Source of the DNA: Bacteroidales bacterium UBA1180
GTDB lineage: Bacteria > Bacteroidota > Bacteroidia > Bacteroidales > Paludibacteraceae
DNA: 64,000 bases
Direction: 5' to 3'
NCBI GenBank assembly: GCA_002310195.1
Contig: DBYS01000001.1
Coordinates: 112,945-176,944, forward strand
This document shows, one piece after another, positions 26,995 through 35,884 of this stretch. A program made the translations under genes and the position numbers. The notes under the pieces are model-generated. The model saw nothing but the letters and a program-made list of their open reading frames with translations. It made no database searches and had not been told where the DNA came from. Each line of letters opens with the position of its first letter. The stretch's first letter is position 1.

Positions 26995-27024
26995 AGAGGC
27001 GTGGAATGTTCCACGCCTCTCTTG
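26995..27024. terminator. Terminator between convergent genes
   Basis: A perfect 12-bp stem AGAGGCGTGGAA/TTCCACGCCTCT with a TG loop, followed by CTTGTT. It lies between the lipoprotein gene (plus) and the DUF4465 gene (minus) and can serve both. Confidence 0.8.
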
Positions 27025-27061
27025 TTGTGAGTAAACTCTAGGAAAACCTCGAATCGGGATG

Positions 27062-27775
27062 TTACTTCTTTGCACCAAGGTCGTCCAGGGCAAAATATGC
27101 CGGAGTAGTCAAACCATAGTCGTTCTTCTTCGAACCGCTGAGCGCAAACTTGATAGCATCAATCTTACCCAGCGGACGCAGGTCAACATAAGTCCAATCC
27201 GTGATGTACTGTTTGCCCTTAGCCAGTTCTACTTCTACCATCTTACTTGTAGGTTCACCGTTTAGGTATCCGCTTACTGTCAGGGTGAAGTAATCTTCTT
27301 CACCAAACGGAGCACCTTCGTCGTCCGACATACCGTCACCTTTGAGGATAGCATCAACTACCCACGGTGTGTTGCAAACATACATACCCGGTACAACAGC
27401 GGCTTGCTTGAGAGTGATTCCGTCTGCTCCGACGTACGAACCCGTCCATACTACAAAATTCTTGCCTCCATGAGCACCACCCTTGGCGGACATATCGTTC
27501 TGAAAGTCACCCTTGTACTCATTGGCAGTTTTGTTGGTAACAATATTACCGTAGTAATACGTTCCCCATTCAGAAACAGACACTTCCTGGGTAAATACGA
27601 AGTTACCGGACTCAAAGGTACCTGTCTGAGCCAGGTGCATTACACTCTCCGTAGCAGCCGGCGAGATAGCAGCCTCCTCAAATGTGGCAACAGTTTTGTC
27701 CTCTACATCGTAGGAGGGTTGGCAAGCTGCAAGCGTCAACGCTACTGCAGCTGCAAAAAATAAACTCTTTTTCAT
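27062..27775 (-). CDS. DUF4465 lipoprotein, corrinoid-uptake operon
   Basis: 237 residues, lipobox LAAC (Cys18). DUF4465 features: VCNTPWVVDAILKGDGM, GEEDYFTLTVSGYLNG, DWTYVDLRPLG, KNDYGLTTPAYFALDDLG. It follows the BtuG-like gene by 50 bases with no promoter between, so it belongs to the cobalamin-riboswitch operon. DUF4465 proteins occur in Bacteroidales corrinoid loci, so a surface role in cobalamin capture is a reasonable inference, not shown by the sequence. Last gene of the operon; terminator at 26995-27024. Confidence 0.85.
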   Translation of the reverse strand: MKKSLFFAAAVALTLAACQPSYDVEDKTVATFEEAAISPAATESVMHLAQTGTFESGNFVFTQEVSVSEWGTYYYGNIVTNKTANEYKGDFQNDMSAKGGAHGGKNFVVWTGSYVGADGITLKQAAVVPGMYVCNTPWVVDAILKGDGMSDDEGAPFGEEDYFTLTVSGYLNGEPTSKMVEVELAKGKQYITDWTYVDLRPLGKIDAIKFALSGSKKNDYGLTTPAYFALDDLGAKK

Positions 27776-27825
27776 TTTGTTTGATTGTTTTGTTGATTTT
27801 GATTAATAATATATAGTTGGTTAAA

Positions 27826-29730
27826 CTATTTGTTGCAATTCAGGTCAATCGCTCCGGTGATCTCTGTACTGATTTCACCCGTTGCATCTGTCCGATCGTC
27901 AACGGCCGTATAGACGCGGACGAAATCCACTGATGGCAGAAGAACGGGATGTCCGTCCGCGTCTACAGCCCAATCAATATCGAATGTTGTCCCCTCAACA
28001 TCCGAATTGGGCTTGTTATCCACATAGCCGTATTCCAATATTCGTTGTACGTTTTGTCCGTTGACTGTTTGTGTCTGCGCAGGCAGCAGTGTGCCGCTGA
28101 ATGTAAGGCTGTCCTCCGTTATCCATTGCGGATAGTAAGGGTGCTGATGAAAAGTATTATGCTGCGTGTCGTCCGCGCGCCTGTATGTACGCGCATAATT
28201 ATGTGTTGTGGCCGGATCGGCGTACAGACATCCCCGAAGTTCGTACCATGTATCATCAGGTTTGCCGTTGCCGTTATCATCGCGACTGACGAGTACTATG
28301 CCGGGTTCGCTGCTTCCGTACTCGTCGTTACCGGACATCCGAAACGCGTTGCCAAGAATCTGCAGATCGCGCCCTTCGCTGTTCTTTACGGAGTGATCAA
28401 ACCCGAAGGTGATGTATCCTCCCCATCCTCCTAGGCTGATGAGTCCCCGTGCATCGTTTGCCAGTGCCTGTTCGCACTTACGGCACATATCCTCAGCATC
28501 GTCTCCATCAGCATACTGCGGCAGTTCGTTTACAAACTGTCCCATAGCCGGCACGTATTCATATACGCGGCTGATGAACGGCGATGGCTTGCCTGTAGGC
28601 GTAGTACCGTCGTCATAGAGTTCGTAAGCCTGCATCACACGGCAGAGATGACCGGGTATATCACCTGTTTTTGCCGTCCAGCGTTCATGCCCGTCGTAAG
28701 CATAACAATGCAGCACACCGGAAGAGACGTAGTTCTTGGCATCGGTGATATAGATTGCGTCCGTTGTAGCTAGTAGCCCGTAGGGATGCTCGTAGGCAGA
28801 AAGGTCAATCGCAAACTCTGTAACCGAATAATCAATAGTTGATATACCATACAAGCGCTTGGCTTCGCCGTCAAGGATATATGCCGTCTGGCCGAGTATA
28901 GAGATGTTGGCACAAGACATCGGCACGCGTTTCAGCACCTCTGTCGGACTAAGAATCACCAGTTCGGGCTCAGCGGATTTGTAGTTACCCTGGCAACATA
29001 CCCATAGATGGCCGCTATTGTCCCTACGGATGCGTGTAGGATTGAGCCCAACGGTGATTCGTTGTATCTCGGTGAACGAACCGAGGTCGATTACCGAGAC
29101 GGTCGAGTCGTAACGGTCGGTGATATAACCGCCGGAGTTACATACATATAGTCTGTCGCCGGCCACGCAGAGCTCGTCGGGTTGATGACCGACCTTCACC
29201 TCGCGCGTTACCTGCAAGGTAGCCGTATCGACCTCATATACCGCTCCGAGCATATCGGCATCTGCAACACTGCCGACATACGCACTGACGTACATCTTAC
29301 TGCCGCTGAAAGCCATATACCGGCAGTTAGGCAGATCAACCTTACTAATATGACGCGCTTGACGATCCATGACCTCAACCTTGTGCGAGCAGTTGATCAC
29401 GGCATACAACCGGTTGCCGTACTGCTGAATATCGTTTCCTACATCGCCCAGTTCCTTGGTTTGCGTGGGGTTGAACGCTCCGTACCAGTTGCTGTAATAT
29501 GTACCGCTCTCGAGGTTAATATAATCGAGGCGCGCCTTGTTCGAACCCATATTCCCCTCGTTGAGAATATACAATCCACCCACACGCTGCTCATCGGTTA
29601 CATGCGTGCCGATAGTGGGATAGATCACCTCATCACCACGGCATGAACAGAAGAGTGCTGCGCACACAAACAGAACGCATACACTCAACAGCAAAAACTG
29701 TTTGTTTAATATGTAGCTGCCAAGGTGCAT
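27826..29730 (-). CDS. BtuG-like beta-propeller lipoprotein fused to a C-terminal surface domain
   Basis: 634 residues. Signal peptide with Cys residues at LFCSC. The N-terminal part (about 45-370) is a YncE/BtuG-type propeller: LYILNEGNMGSNKARLDYIN, EVKVGHQPDELCVAGDRLYV, RITVGLNPTRIRRDNSGHLWV. BtuG binds cobalamin on the cell surface with very high affinity and sits over BtuB. The C-terminal part (about 400-634) is a distinct domain (SLGGWGGYITFGFDHSV, EPGIVLVSRDDNGNGKPDD, WYELRG), which I know as a separate or accessory surface domain. The start overlaps the end of btuB by 25 bases. The joining of both parts in one chain is the notable point. Confidence 0.85.
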   Translation of the reverse strand: MHLGSYILNKQFLLLSVCVLFVCAALFCSCRGDEVIYPTIGTHVTDEQRVGGLYILNEGNMGSNKARLDYINLESGTYYSNWYGAFNPTQTKELGDVGNDIQQYGNRLYAVINCSHKVEVMDRQARHISKVDLPNCRYMAFSGSKMYVSAYVGSVADADMLGAVYEVDTATLQVTREVKVGHQPDELCVAGDRLYVCNSGGYITDRYDSTVSVIDLGSFTEIQRITVGLNPTRIRRDNSGHLWVCCQGNYKSAEPELVILSPTEVLKRVPMSCANISILGQTAYILDGEAKRLYGISTIDYSVTEFAIDLSAYEHPYGLLATTDAIYITDAKNYVSSGVLHCYAYDGHERWTAKTGDIPGHLCRVMQAYELYDDGTTPTGKPSPFISRVYEYVPAMGQFVNELPQYADGDDAEDMCRKCEQALANDARGLISLGGWGGYITFGFDHSVKNSEGRDLQILGNAFRMSGNDEYGSSEPGIVLVSRDDNGNGKPDDTWYELRGCLYADPATTHNYARTYRRADDTQHNTFHQHPYYPQWITEDSLTFSGTLLPAQTQTVNGQNVQRILEYGYVDNKPNSDVEGTTFDIDWAVDADGHPVLLPSVDFVRVYTAVDDRTDATGEISTEITGAIDLNCNK

Positions 29731-31730
29731 CGAATATTCTGTTTGGGCATCGGATAGTTCTGGATCACTTCGTAATCCTGCCCGAGCAAGTTATTGATCT
29801 CTATGTTCGCCTTCAGGCCCCATCCGCACACATCCCATTCGCCGTAAATCGATAGGTCATGTGTGTACCAAGGCTGTACGTAATTATAGATTGTGTTCTC
29901 CTGTTGACCATAACGCTCGCCCACATATATGAACGAATAATTCAATCCGTAATGGTCGCCTCGACTGCTCTGCCAGTCCAGTCCTGCCACGGCGCTACCG
30001 CTGTGTCGGGGTATATAAGGTATCTGGTCGCCGTAATACGTGTCTGCAGGATTGGTAACATCAATAGCAGTCTGATAGGTATAGTTGAGCCGTGTGCGGA
30101 ATGTGAATTGCATGGGCAGAAACAGCGACAGATCGGTCTTGATGTCTGTACCGTTGATCTTTACCGTACCGAGGTTGAGCATCGTCCAGCGGAATTGCTG
30201 CCCCTTGGGATAGGCGATGATTTTGTCCGTCACGCGGTTGTAGTAGTACGATGCAGTGGCCGTCAGTTCATATCCTACAGGCGTCTGCCGGCCGCTTTTT
30301 CTATATGCCAGTTCTACCGAGTGCTGACGTGCCAGTTCAGGGCGTAGATCAGCATTTCCCAGATCGGTGTAATACAAGTCGTTGAACGTAGGGTAACGAT
30401 AACTCTGCTTGTAGAAGGCGTTGATGCTCAGATCGATGGCGGGATAGGGACGCAACGACATAAATACCGAGGGCGTAACCTTCGGCAGCTGACAGCTCAC
30501 AGCGGTCATCAGCACAGCGGCTTGCAGACGCAAGTACTCGCGGATGTTCATCGCCGTGGCGGCACTGAGCCAATGACTGTGACGGTCGAAGTGTTCGGGG
30601 GCTGCCTCAAGCAAGAGATTATCGCGACGCAAGGCGTTGTATTGATAGTCGTACGCCAATGACAGATCCCACCAACGGAAGAGTTGCAGTTTGTTCGCCA
30701 GCGACAAATATACCTCTTGCTGCAGATACTCGTTGTCACTCGGCAGCAAACGTTGATCATAGTTAAGGTAATGTGTATAATCGTTGGCATACTTAGCGAG
30801 CAGGCGTGTGCTCCAGCGGTCAAACCACTCATCCTGCCACTGCCCTTGCACAAACGTGTTACGATCCCACAGGCGTTCGCCGCTGCGCCAAACGTTATTC
30901 ACTATAGCTCCCGGCACTCCGCGTTCGCTCCAGTAGTTGTAGGCATGCAAGCGCCAGTATCCTGTGGTGCTATAGTAGTGATGCAGGCCAAGTTCGGCGC
31001 GCACGGCATTGATATCACCGTTCTGACGGATGGCTGTGGTGTCGTAAGCTGTTTCGCCGTTTGGGAGCACGCGGCGATAGCGGAAAGGATAACGTCCATC
31101 GGAATAGACATACTCGGCATCCATGGTGAGCGATAGACCGTCCATCAACTTCACATCAACGCCTAACGAGGGATTGGCGAGAGCAAAACTGCCTGCACGC
31201 ATCCGCAGGTGTGCATGTACGCGCTCGTTATCCTTGAAATATGGCTTGCGTGTAGTCAGGTACACGTTACCCGCTGCACCAAACTCACGTGCCGACTGGA
31301 AGATGTCACTCTTCTGTCCGTTGAACAGTTGCACTTCTTCCATATTGTCGAGCGAGAACCGGCCAAGGTCCACCTGACCGTTCTGGGCGTTGCCGAGCTG
31401 AACACCATTATAATATACCGCCGTGTGCTGACTGCCCATTGAGCGGACATTGATCGTCTTTATGCCGCCTACACCGCCATAGTCCTTGAGCTGCACACCG
31501 GAGAAGTACCGTAGCGCATCGGCTACGGAAAGGGAGTTCAGACGACGGAGCTCAGCGCCTTTAAGCGTCTGAGGGACAATAATATCCTTCGTAAGTGCGC
31601 GTGCCGTGACCTCAATCTCCGCAACACGGAAGCTATCGTGTGCTGCTATACGCAACGAGTCTGCGTCCCATGCGAACGCAGCCAACGCACCCAGCGCCAA
31701 AAGTACTATGAGAAACAGCGAACGTTTCAT
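29706..31730 (-). CDS. btuB: BtuB-type TonB-dependent cobalamin receptor
   Basis: 674 residues from the ATG at 31730 (an in-frame TTG at 31745 is less likely). Signal peptide ends near AAFA. Plug domain about 35-150 (RLNSLSVADALRYFSGVQLKDYGGVGGIKTINVRSMGSQ-type, NGVQLGNAQNGQVDLGRF). The rest is a 22-strand barrel with alternating aromatic residues, ending CTLAATY-like with a final aromatic. Substrate call rests on the cobalamin riboswitch directly upstream and the BtuG-like partner downstream. Acts in the outer membrane, powered by TonB/ExbBD. Confidence 0.9.
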   Translation of the reverse strand: MKRSLFLIVLLALGALAAFAWDADSLRIAAHDSFRVAEIEVTARALTKDIIVPQTLKGAELRRLNSLSVADALRYFSGVQLKDYGGVGGIKTINVRSMGSQHTAVYYNGVQLGNAQNGQVDLGRFSLDNMEEVQLFNGQKSDIFQSAREFGAAGNVYLTTRKPYFKDNERVHAHLRMRAGSFALANPSLGVDVKLMDGLSLTMDAEYVYSDGRYPFRYRRVLPNGETAYDTTAIRQNGDINAVRAELGLHHYYSTTGYWRLHAYNYWSERGVPGAIVNNVWRSGERLWDRNTFVQGQWQDEWFDRWSTRLLAKYANDYTHYLNYDQRLLPSDNEYLQQEVYLSLANKLQLFRWWDLSLAYDYQYNALRRDNLLLEAAPEHFDRHSHWLSAATAMNIREYLRLQAAVLMTAVSCQLPKVTPSVFMSLRPYPAIDLSINAFYKQSYRYPTFNDLYYTDLGNADLRPELARQHSVELAYRKSGRQTPVGYELTATASYYYNRVTDKIIAYPKGQQFRWTMLNLGTVKINGTDIKTDLSLFLPMQFTFRTRLNYTYQTAIDVTNPADTYYGDQIPYIPRHSGSAVAGLDWQSSRGDHYGLNYSFIYVGERYGQQENTIYNYVQPWYTHDLSIYGEWDVCGWGLKANIEINNLLGQDYEVIQNYPMPKQNIRCTLAATY

Positions 31731-31768
31731 TCTGACCGGTCCCAATCCACGAGGACATAAATTCTGAT

Positions 31769-31938
31769 GGCAGGTCTTCCGGCTTGTCTCCCTTGCTCTG
31801 GCCTTCCCGTCGTGTGACAGTGACCGTTTGGACTTAGAGTTCGGTTGCGAGACTTACGGCTGCGGGACAGCGGCTGACTTGCACAGCCTTCCCTTTTAAT
31901 CGCCCGGAACGGAACCGTTCAGGCGAACCATCTTTCGG
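31769..31938 (-). ncRNA. Cobalamin riboswitch
   Basis: The minus strand carries the conserved blocks of the cobalamin aptamer in order: AAAAGGGAAG, GCCGCTGTCCCGCAGCCGTAAG, GTCACTG, then GGGAAGGC and AGCCGGAAGACCTGCC. It is in the leader of btuB, about 40 bases before the start codon, and would turn the btuB-btuG-DUF4465 operon off when cobalamin is plentiful, probably by hiding the start region. No separate terminator hairpin was seen. Confidence 0.95.
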
Positions 31939-31958
31939 CATCATTTCTATTTCGACTG

Positions 31959-31990
31959 CAAAGGTACAAAAAATATTTGATATATGCAAA
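31959..31990 (-). promoter_or_regulatory. Promoter of the btuB operon
   Basis: Minus strand TTTG, 20 bases, TACCTTTG: a full consensus match just upstream of the riboswitch. Confidence 0.88.
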
Positions 31991-32004
31991 TAATTCTGCG
32001 AAAA

Positions 32005-32044
32005 AATCACAAAAAAGCCGCCTCGCAGTGATGCGCGGCGGCTT
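32005..32044 (-). terminator. Terminator of the glgA-N/ychF/pspC operon
   Basis: Stem AAGCCGCC/GGCGGCTT with an inner CGC-rich extension, followed on the minus strand by TTTTTTG. It lies about 90 bases after pspC and before the btuB promoter. Confidence 0.8.
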
Positions 32045-32136
32045 GAGTAAGAAACGTCACATTCGAACCGAAGGAGAATCGATACTGTATCGGTACTCTA
32101 TCGAGACTCTTTCGATACATGCGACATTATTTCCCC

Positions 32137-32328
32137 TTATTCGGGTTGTGGCATAAGGATCAGCAAGATGATATAGACCAGCAAACCCGGGAAAGCGGCT
32201 GTGAACAGCGACAACAATACATACACTACACGTATGAGAGTCGGGTCAACATCAAAATACTCGGCGATTCCGCCACATACGCCTGCCAACATCTTATTGG
32301 CACTGCGGGTAAGTTTTTTGGGTTCCAT
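32137..32328 (-). CDS. PspC-domain small membrane protein
   Basis: 63 residues, essentially one PspC domain: KKLTRSANKMLAGVCGGIAE, then DVDPTLIRVVYVLLSLF and a hydrophobic helix to the end (LLVYIILLILMP). Stand-alone PspC proteins are inner-membrane proteins linked to envelope stress. It follows the antiporter gene by 27 bases with no promoter, so it is the last gene of a five-gene operon. Confidence 0.9.
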   Translation of the reverse strand: MEPKKLTRSANKMLAGVCGGIAEYFDVDPTLIRVVYVLLSLFTAAFPGLLVYIILLILMPQPE

Positions 32329-32355
32329 ATCTATAGGTATTGAAATATTAAGTTC

Positions 32356-33366
32356 TTAAAAGTACGGCCAGAGCCGGTAGGTGAGGTATCCTGCATAGAC
32401 GAGCAGGAGCAGTGCTCCACCCCAGCGCTTGACCTGACGTTCGTGGTTGGTCTTGACGAACATCCAGACGAGGATACTGCCGATGGCTGCCGTCCAAGCG
32501 TCGATGTTAATGCCGTCGTAAGCTGGCAGCGGACGGACAGTGGCACTCGTGCCAAGCACGAAAAAGACGTTGAATATATTGCTGCCTATCACATTGCCGA
32601 GGGCTATATCGCAGTTGTGCTTGAACGCCGCCACAGCCGATGTGGCCAGTTCGGGCAGAGAGGTGCCGAGGGCTACGACCGTGAGGCCGATGATGGCCTC
32701 GGAGACACCGAGATTGGTAGCGATCTGCACAGCCGACTGCACAATCATCTCGCCGCCTACAACCAGTCCAGCCAGGCCTATAAGTATAAGCACTACTGCC
32801 AGTCCCGGGCCGATAGGTTTAGCCTTTTCAGCAGTGACCTCAACCTCTATTTCATCGGGATGATCCTTGGCGTGACGGAAGGTGTTGTAAAGGAAGTAAC
32901 CGAACATCAGCAGCAAGATGATGCCGCCAATACGCGTTATGCCGTGCTGCTGTTCGCCAAACGGCGAATCGACAGCCACAAACGCGAAGACGAGCACACC
33001 GGCGATGATCGAGAGCGGTATATCGAAGTCGCGCGAACGTTTCTGCGAGGTGACCGGCCAGATGAGTGCCGTCACACCGAGGATAACAAACGTATTGATG
33101 ATGTTCGAGCCGAGGATATTCGTTATAGCCAGATCGGTTGAGCCTTCCGCCACCGACACCATGTTCACCACGAACTCCGGCATCGACGTACCGAACGCCA
33201 CGACGGTCAGTCCGATCACCAGATCGCTGATACCGAAGCGTTTGGCCAAAGCCGACGCACCGTCCACCAGCCAGTCGGCACCCTTGACGAGCAAGATCAG
33301 GCCGATGATGAGCATCAGCGTCAGCAGCAAGGGGCTACTCAGGCAATATGCGAGGATGGCTGACAT
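32356..33366 (-). CDS. Calcium/sodium antiporter, CaCA family
   Basis: 336 residues, about ten membrane helices. Two inverted alpha-repeats are clear: GLTVVAFGTSMPEFVVNMVS with ITNILGSNIINTF in the first half, and GLTVVALGTSLPELATSAVA with LGNVIGSNIFNVF in the second. The GTSxPE and GSN motifs bind the cations. An acidic cytosolic loop (about 170-190) lies between the halves. This is the YrbG-type exchanger of the inner membrane. Eight bases after ychF. Confidence 0.92.
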   Translation of the reverse strand: MSAILAYCLSSPLLLTLMLIIGLILLVKGADWLVDGASALAKRFGISDLVIGLTVVAFGTSMPEFVVNMVSVAEGSTDLAITNILGSNIINTFVILGVTALIWPVTSQKRSRDFDIPLSIIAGVLVFAFVAVDSPFGEQQHGITRIGGIILLLMFGYFLYNTFRHAKDHPDEIEVEVTAEKAKPIGPGLAVVLILIGLAGLVVGGEMIVQSAVQIATNLGVSEAIIGLTVVALGTSLPELATSAVAAFKHNCDIALGNVIGSNIFNVFFVLGTSATVRPLPAYDGINIDAWTAAIGSILVWMFVKTNHERQVKRWGGALLLLVYAGYLTYRLWPYF

Positions 33367-33373
33367 TTATGAT

Positions 33374-34480
33374 TTAGACATTGAACAGGAAGTGCATGAT
33401 ATCGCCGTCCTGGACGACATAATCCTTGCCTTCGACAGCGAGTTTGCCTGCCTGCCGGCACGCGGCCTCACCGCCGAGAGCGATGAAATCTTCGTACTTG
33501 ATGACCTCGGCACGGATGAACCCGCGTTCGAAGTCCGTATGGATAACGCCCGCACACTGCGGTGCTTTGGCGCCTGCGCGGAACGTCCACGCGCGCACCT
33601 CATCGCTGCCTGCGGTAAGGAACGTGCGGAGGTTAAGCAGGGCATACGCCGCCTTGATGAGCCGGTTAACACCCGACTCCTGCAAGCCTATCTCCTCGAG
33701 GAACATCTGGCGCTCCTCGTAAGTCTCCAGTTCGGCTATCTCGCTCTCGATCTTAGCTGCTACGACGAGCACCTCGGCCTGTTCGTCCTTGACGGCCTCG
33801 CGCACCTGCTCAACATACTGATTGCCGCTGACAGCCGAAGCCTCATCGACATTGCAAACGTAGAGCACAGGTTTGGCGGTGAGCAGGAACAGGTCATGTG
33901 CCGCGAGCTCCTCGTCTTTGTTCTGCAGTTCGACGGTGCGTGCCGACTTGCCTTGCGAGAGCGCATCGCGGTAACGGATATACAGGTCAAGGGCGGTCTT
34001 TGCCTGTTTGTCGCCGCCCACGCGCACCTGTTTCTCGATCTTCTGTATGCGGCTCTCGACGGTTTCCAGATCCTTGAGTTGGAGTTCGGCATCGATCACC
34101 TCCTTGTCACGTACAGGGTTGACCGAACCGTCCACATGGATCACATTGCCGTCGTCAAAGCAACGAAGCACATGGATGATGGCGTCCGTCTCGCGGATGT
34201 TAGCCAGGAACTTGTTGCCAAGCCCCTCGCCGTTGCTGGCCCCCTTTACCAGTCCGGCTATATCGACTATCTCCATCGTGGTGGGTATGATACCGCGCTC
34301 GGGGTGGCAGAGCTCACCCAGACGGTTCAGACGCTCGTCGGGAACAGTGATCACACCGAGGTTCGGTTCGATAGTACAGAAGGGAAAATTGGCGGACTGC
34401 GCCTTGGCGTTGCTCAGACAGTTAAACAGGGTGGATTTGCCTACGTTCGGCAATCCTACTATACCGCATTGTAATGACAT
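33374..34480 (-). CDS. ychF: YchF/Ola1 ribosome-associated ATPase
   Basis: 368 residues, full length. Walker A GLPNVGKST (residues 8-16), switch region TTMEIVDIAGLVKGAS, and the NxxE motif NVDE that replaces NKxD and explains ATP preference in this family. The central coiled coil (about 130-200) and C-terminal TGS domain (DFERGFIRAEVI, GKDYVVQDGDIMHFLFNV) are present. It is in an operon with DUF4270 upstream (4-base gap) and the antiporter downstream. Confidence 0.95.
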   Translation of the reverse strand: MSLQCGIVGLPNVGKSTLFNCLSNAKAQSANFPFCTIEPNLGVITVPDERLNRLGELCHPERGIIPTTMEIVDIAGLVKGASNGEGLGNKFLANIRETDAIIHVLRCFDDGNVIHVDGSVNPVRDKEVIDAELQLKDLETVESRIQKIEKQVRVGGDKQAKTALDLYIRYRDALSQGKSARTVELQNKDEELAAHDLFLLTAKPVLYVCNVDEASAVSGNQYVEQVREAVKDEQAEVLVVAAKIESEIAELETYEERQMFLEEIGLQESGVNRLIKAAYALLNLRTFLTAGSDEVRAWTFRAGAKAPQCAGVIHTDFERGFIRAEVIKYEDFIALGGEAACRQAGKLAVEGKDYVVQDGDIMHFLFNV

Positions 34481-34483
34481 ATA

Positions 34484-35884
34484 CTAAAATCCTGAATAGA
34501 CAACTTCTAATTCCAAATGATGCTCGGGGTGCTGCGCGCTGTAGATCTCCGTGGCGGTGAGCGACTGGTTGTAGTTGATATCCACTATGGTGGTGGATGA
34601 CGAGGTAGTGGACGTAGCTACCGTTATCGGCACGAGCAGCATATCGAGCGTCTCATAGCGGTCCTCGCGCAACTGTTTGGTGAGCAAGGTCGATATGTCG
34701 AACTCGTAGGAGTACGTAGTGACATCGAGCGTGTCGGTCACGGACTGCAGGGTGGCATACATCGCTATACTATCAGAGAGCATGATCTCGTCGTTGAAGA
34801 ACGCCTCCAAATCGCCCTTGCGGATGAGAAGCAGGTTCTCGGCGGGCTGCGCCCAATCGTCGCGTGTGCGCTGGGAGGCGGTGCCGCTGTAGTAGTTAAG
34901 CACAGGCAGGATCAGACGCGCACGGTTGACATACGCGCGGCGCGTACCGACGGATTGCGTGATAGCCTCCTTCATCGATGCCATCGGGAAAGAGATCTGC
35001 GTATAGATATGCGCCGGGGAGATGATGAAGTTGGTATCGGCGTTCTGCTCCAAGGCCTGCAGATCGCTCTCCTGCCAGATGTAGCGGTTGAGCTGCCGCA
35101 CCTCACGGTTGGCGTACAGACCCTTCATATCATCCTCAACCACCGTTTCCACCCCTGCGCGCTCGTAGGTGAAGTGGTAGTAGACACCCATGTTCAGATC
35201 CATGATACTAAGCAGCGTTGCACCGCCGAACTCAGTGGTCAGGTAGATTCCTCCGAACAGGCTGTTAAACGCCTCCTGCGAGGAATAGTCGTTAGCCTCA
35301 AAGATCTTCTGCGCCCACTTGCTGTTCAGCCGCAGCGTGATGGTGGGTATATATCCGTCGGAGTAGTACGTACTGTCGGTGTACCGCTTGGCGGTAACGA
35401 TAGCCGGATGATCGATCATGCGCGTCGAGTCGTCCAGACTGCAGTACGTAAGTATATCCACATCGCTGCGCAGAGGTTCGTTGTAGGCGAACGTTCCGCG
35501 GTCCATAGCATAAACATTGATCGCCAGCGGAGCGTTTTCGTCACCCTGGGAATAGCGGTAGTACAAAAACAGGCATACGGAGTCAAGCACTGCACCTTCC
35601 GGGTACTTGAACCCTACGGGACAAGCCATCTGCGTGAGCAGATCGGCGTGTAGATGACCGTACTTGCTATCCATCTCACCCAGCAGGAACGAGTCAGGCG
35701 TAGCTGTGACCGCCCCGCCGCGAACGAGCGATGAGGTCAAGCTGAACGTGTCGGCACGCACAATGATGGAGTCTTCCGACTCCAACACCGACGAACCGGC
35801 GCCGATCACATCGTTCTTACACGACGAAAAACTGATTAGCAGAACTGCCAACAGCGGGAAGACAATCTTTATCTGACGTGTCAT
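34484..35884 (-). CDS. DUF4270 lipoprotein
   Basis: 466 residues. Lipobox SSC (ISFSSC, Cys22) followed by KNDVIGAGS. DUF4270 features seen: DSFLLGEMDSKYGHLHADLLTQ, DSVCLFLYYR and the final HHLELEVVYSGF. The family is restricted to Bacteroidetes, of unknown function, and is commonly encoded right after the short glycogen-synthase-like protein, as here (ATGA overlap). Outer-membrane or periplasmic location follows from the lipobox. Confidence 0.88.
   Translation of the reverse strand: MTRQIKIVFPLLAVLLISFSSCKNDVIGAGSSVLESEDSIIVRADTFSLTSSLVRGGAVTATPDSFLLGEMDSKYGHLHADLLTQMACPVGFKYPEGAVLDSVCLFLYYRYSQGDENAPLAINVYAMDRGTFAYNEPLRSDVDILTYCSLDDSTRMIDHPAIVTAKRYTDSTYYSDGYIPTITLRLNSKWAQKIFEANDYSSQEAFNSLFGGIYLTTEFGGATLLSIMDLNMGVYYHFTYERAGVETVVEDDMKGLYANREVRQLNRYIWQESDLQALEQNADTNFIISPAHIYTQISFPMASMKEAITQSVGTRRAYVNRARLILPVLNYYSGTASQRTRDDWAQPAENLLLIRKGDLEAFFNDEIMLSDSIAMYATLQSVTDTLDVTTYSYEFDISTLLTKQLREDRYETLDMLLVPITVATSTTSSSTTIVDINYNQSLTATEIYSAQHPEHHLELEVVYSGF

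Noticed and set aside
32045..32136. Short repeats of TATCG/TCGATAC between pspC and its terminator.
   Set aside because: Imperfect and short; no stable structure or known element, so treated as 3' untranslated sequence.
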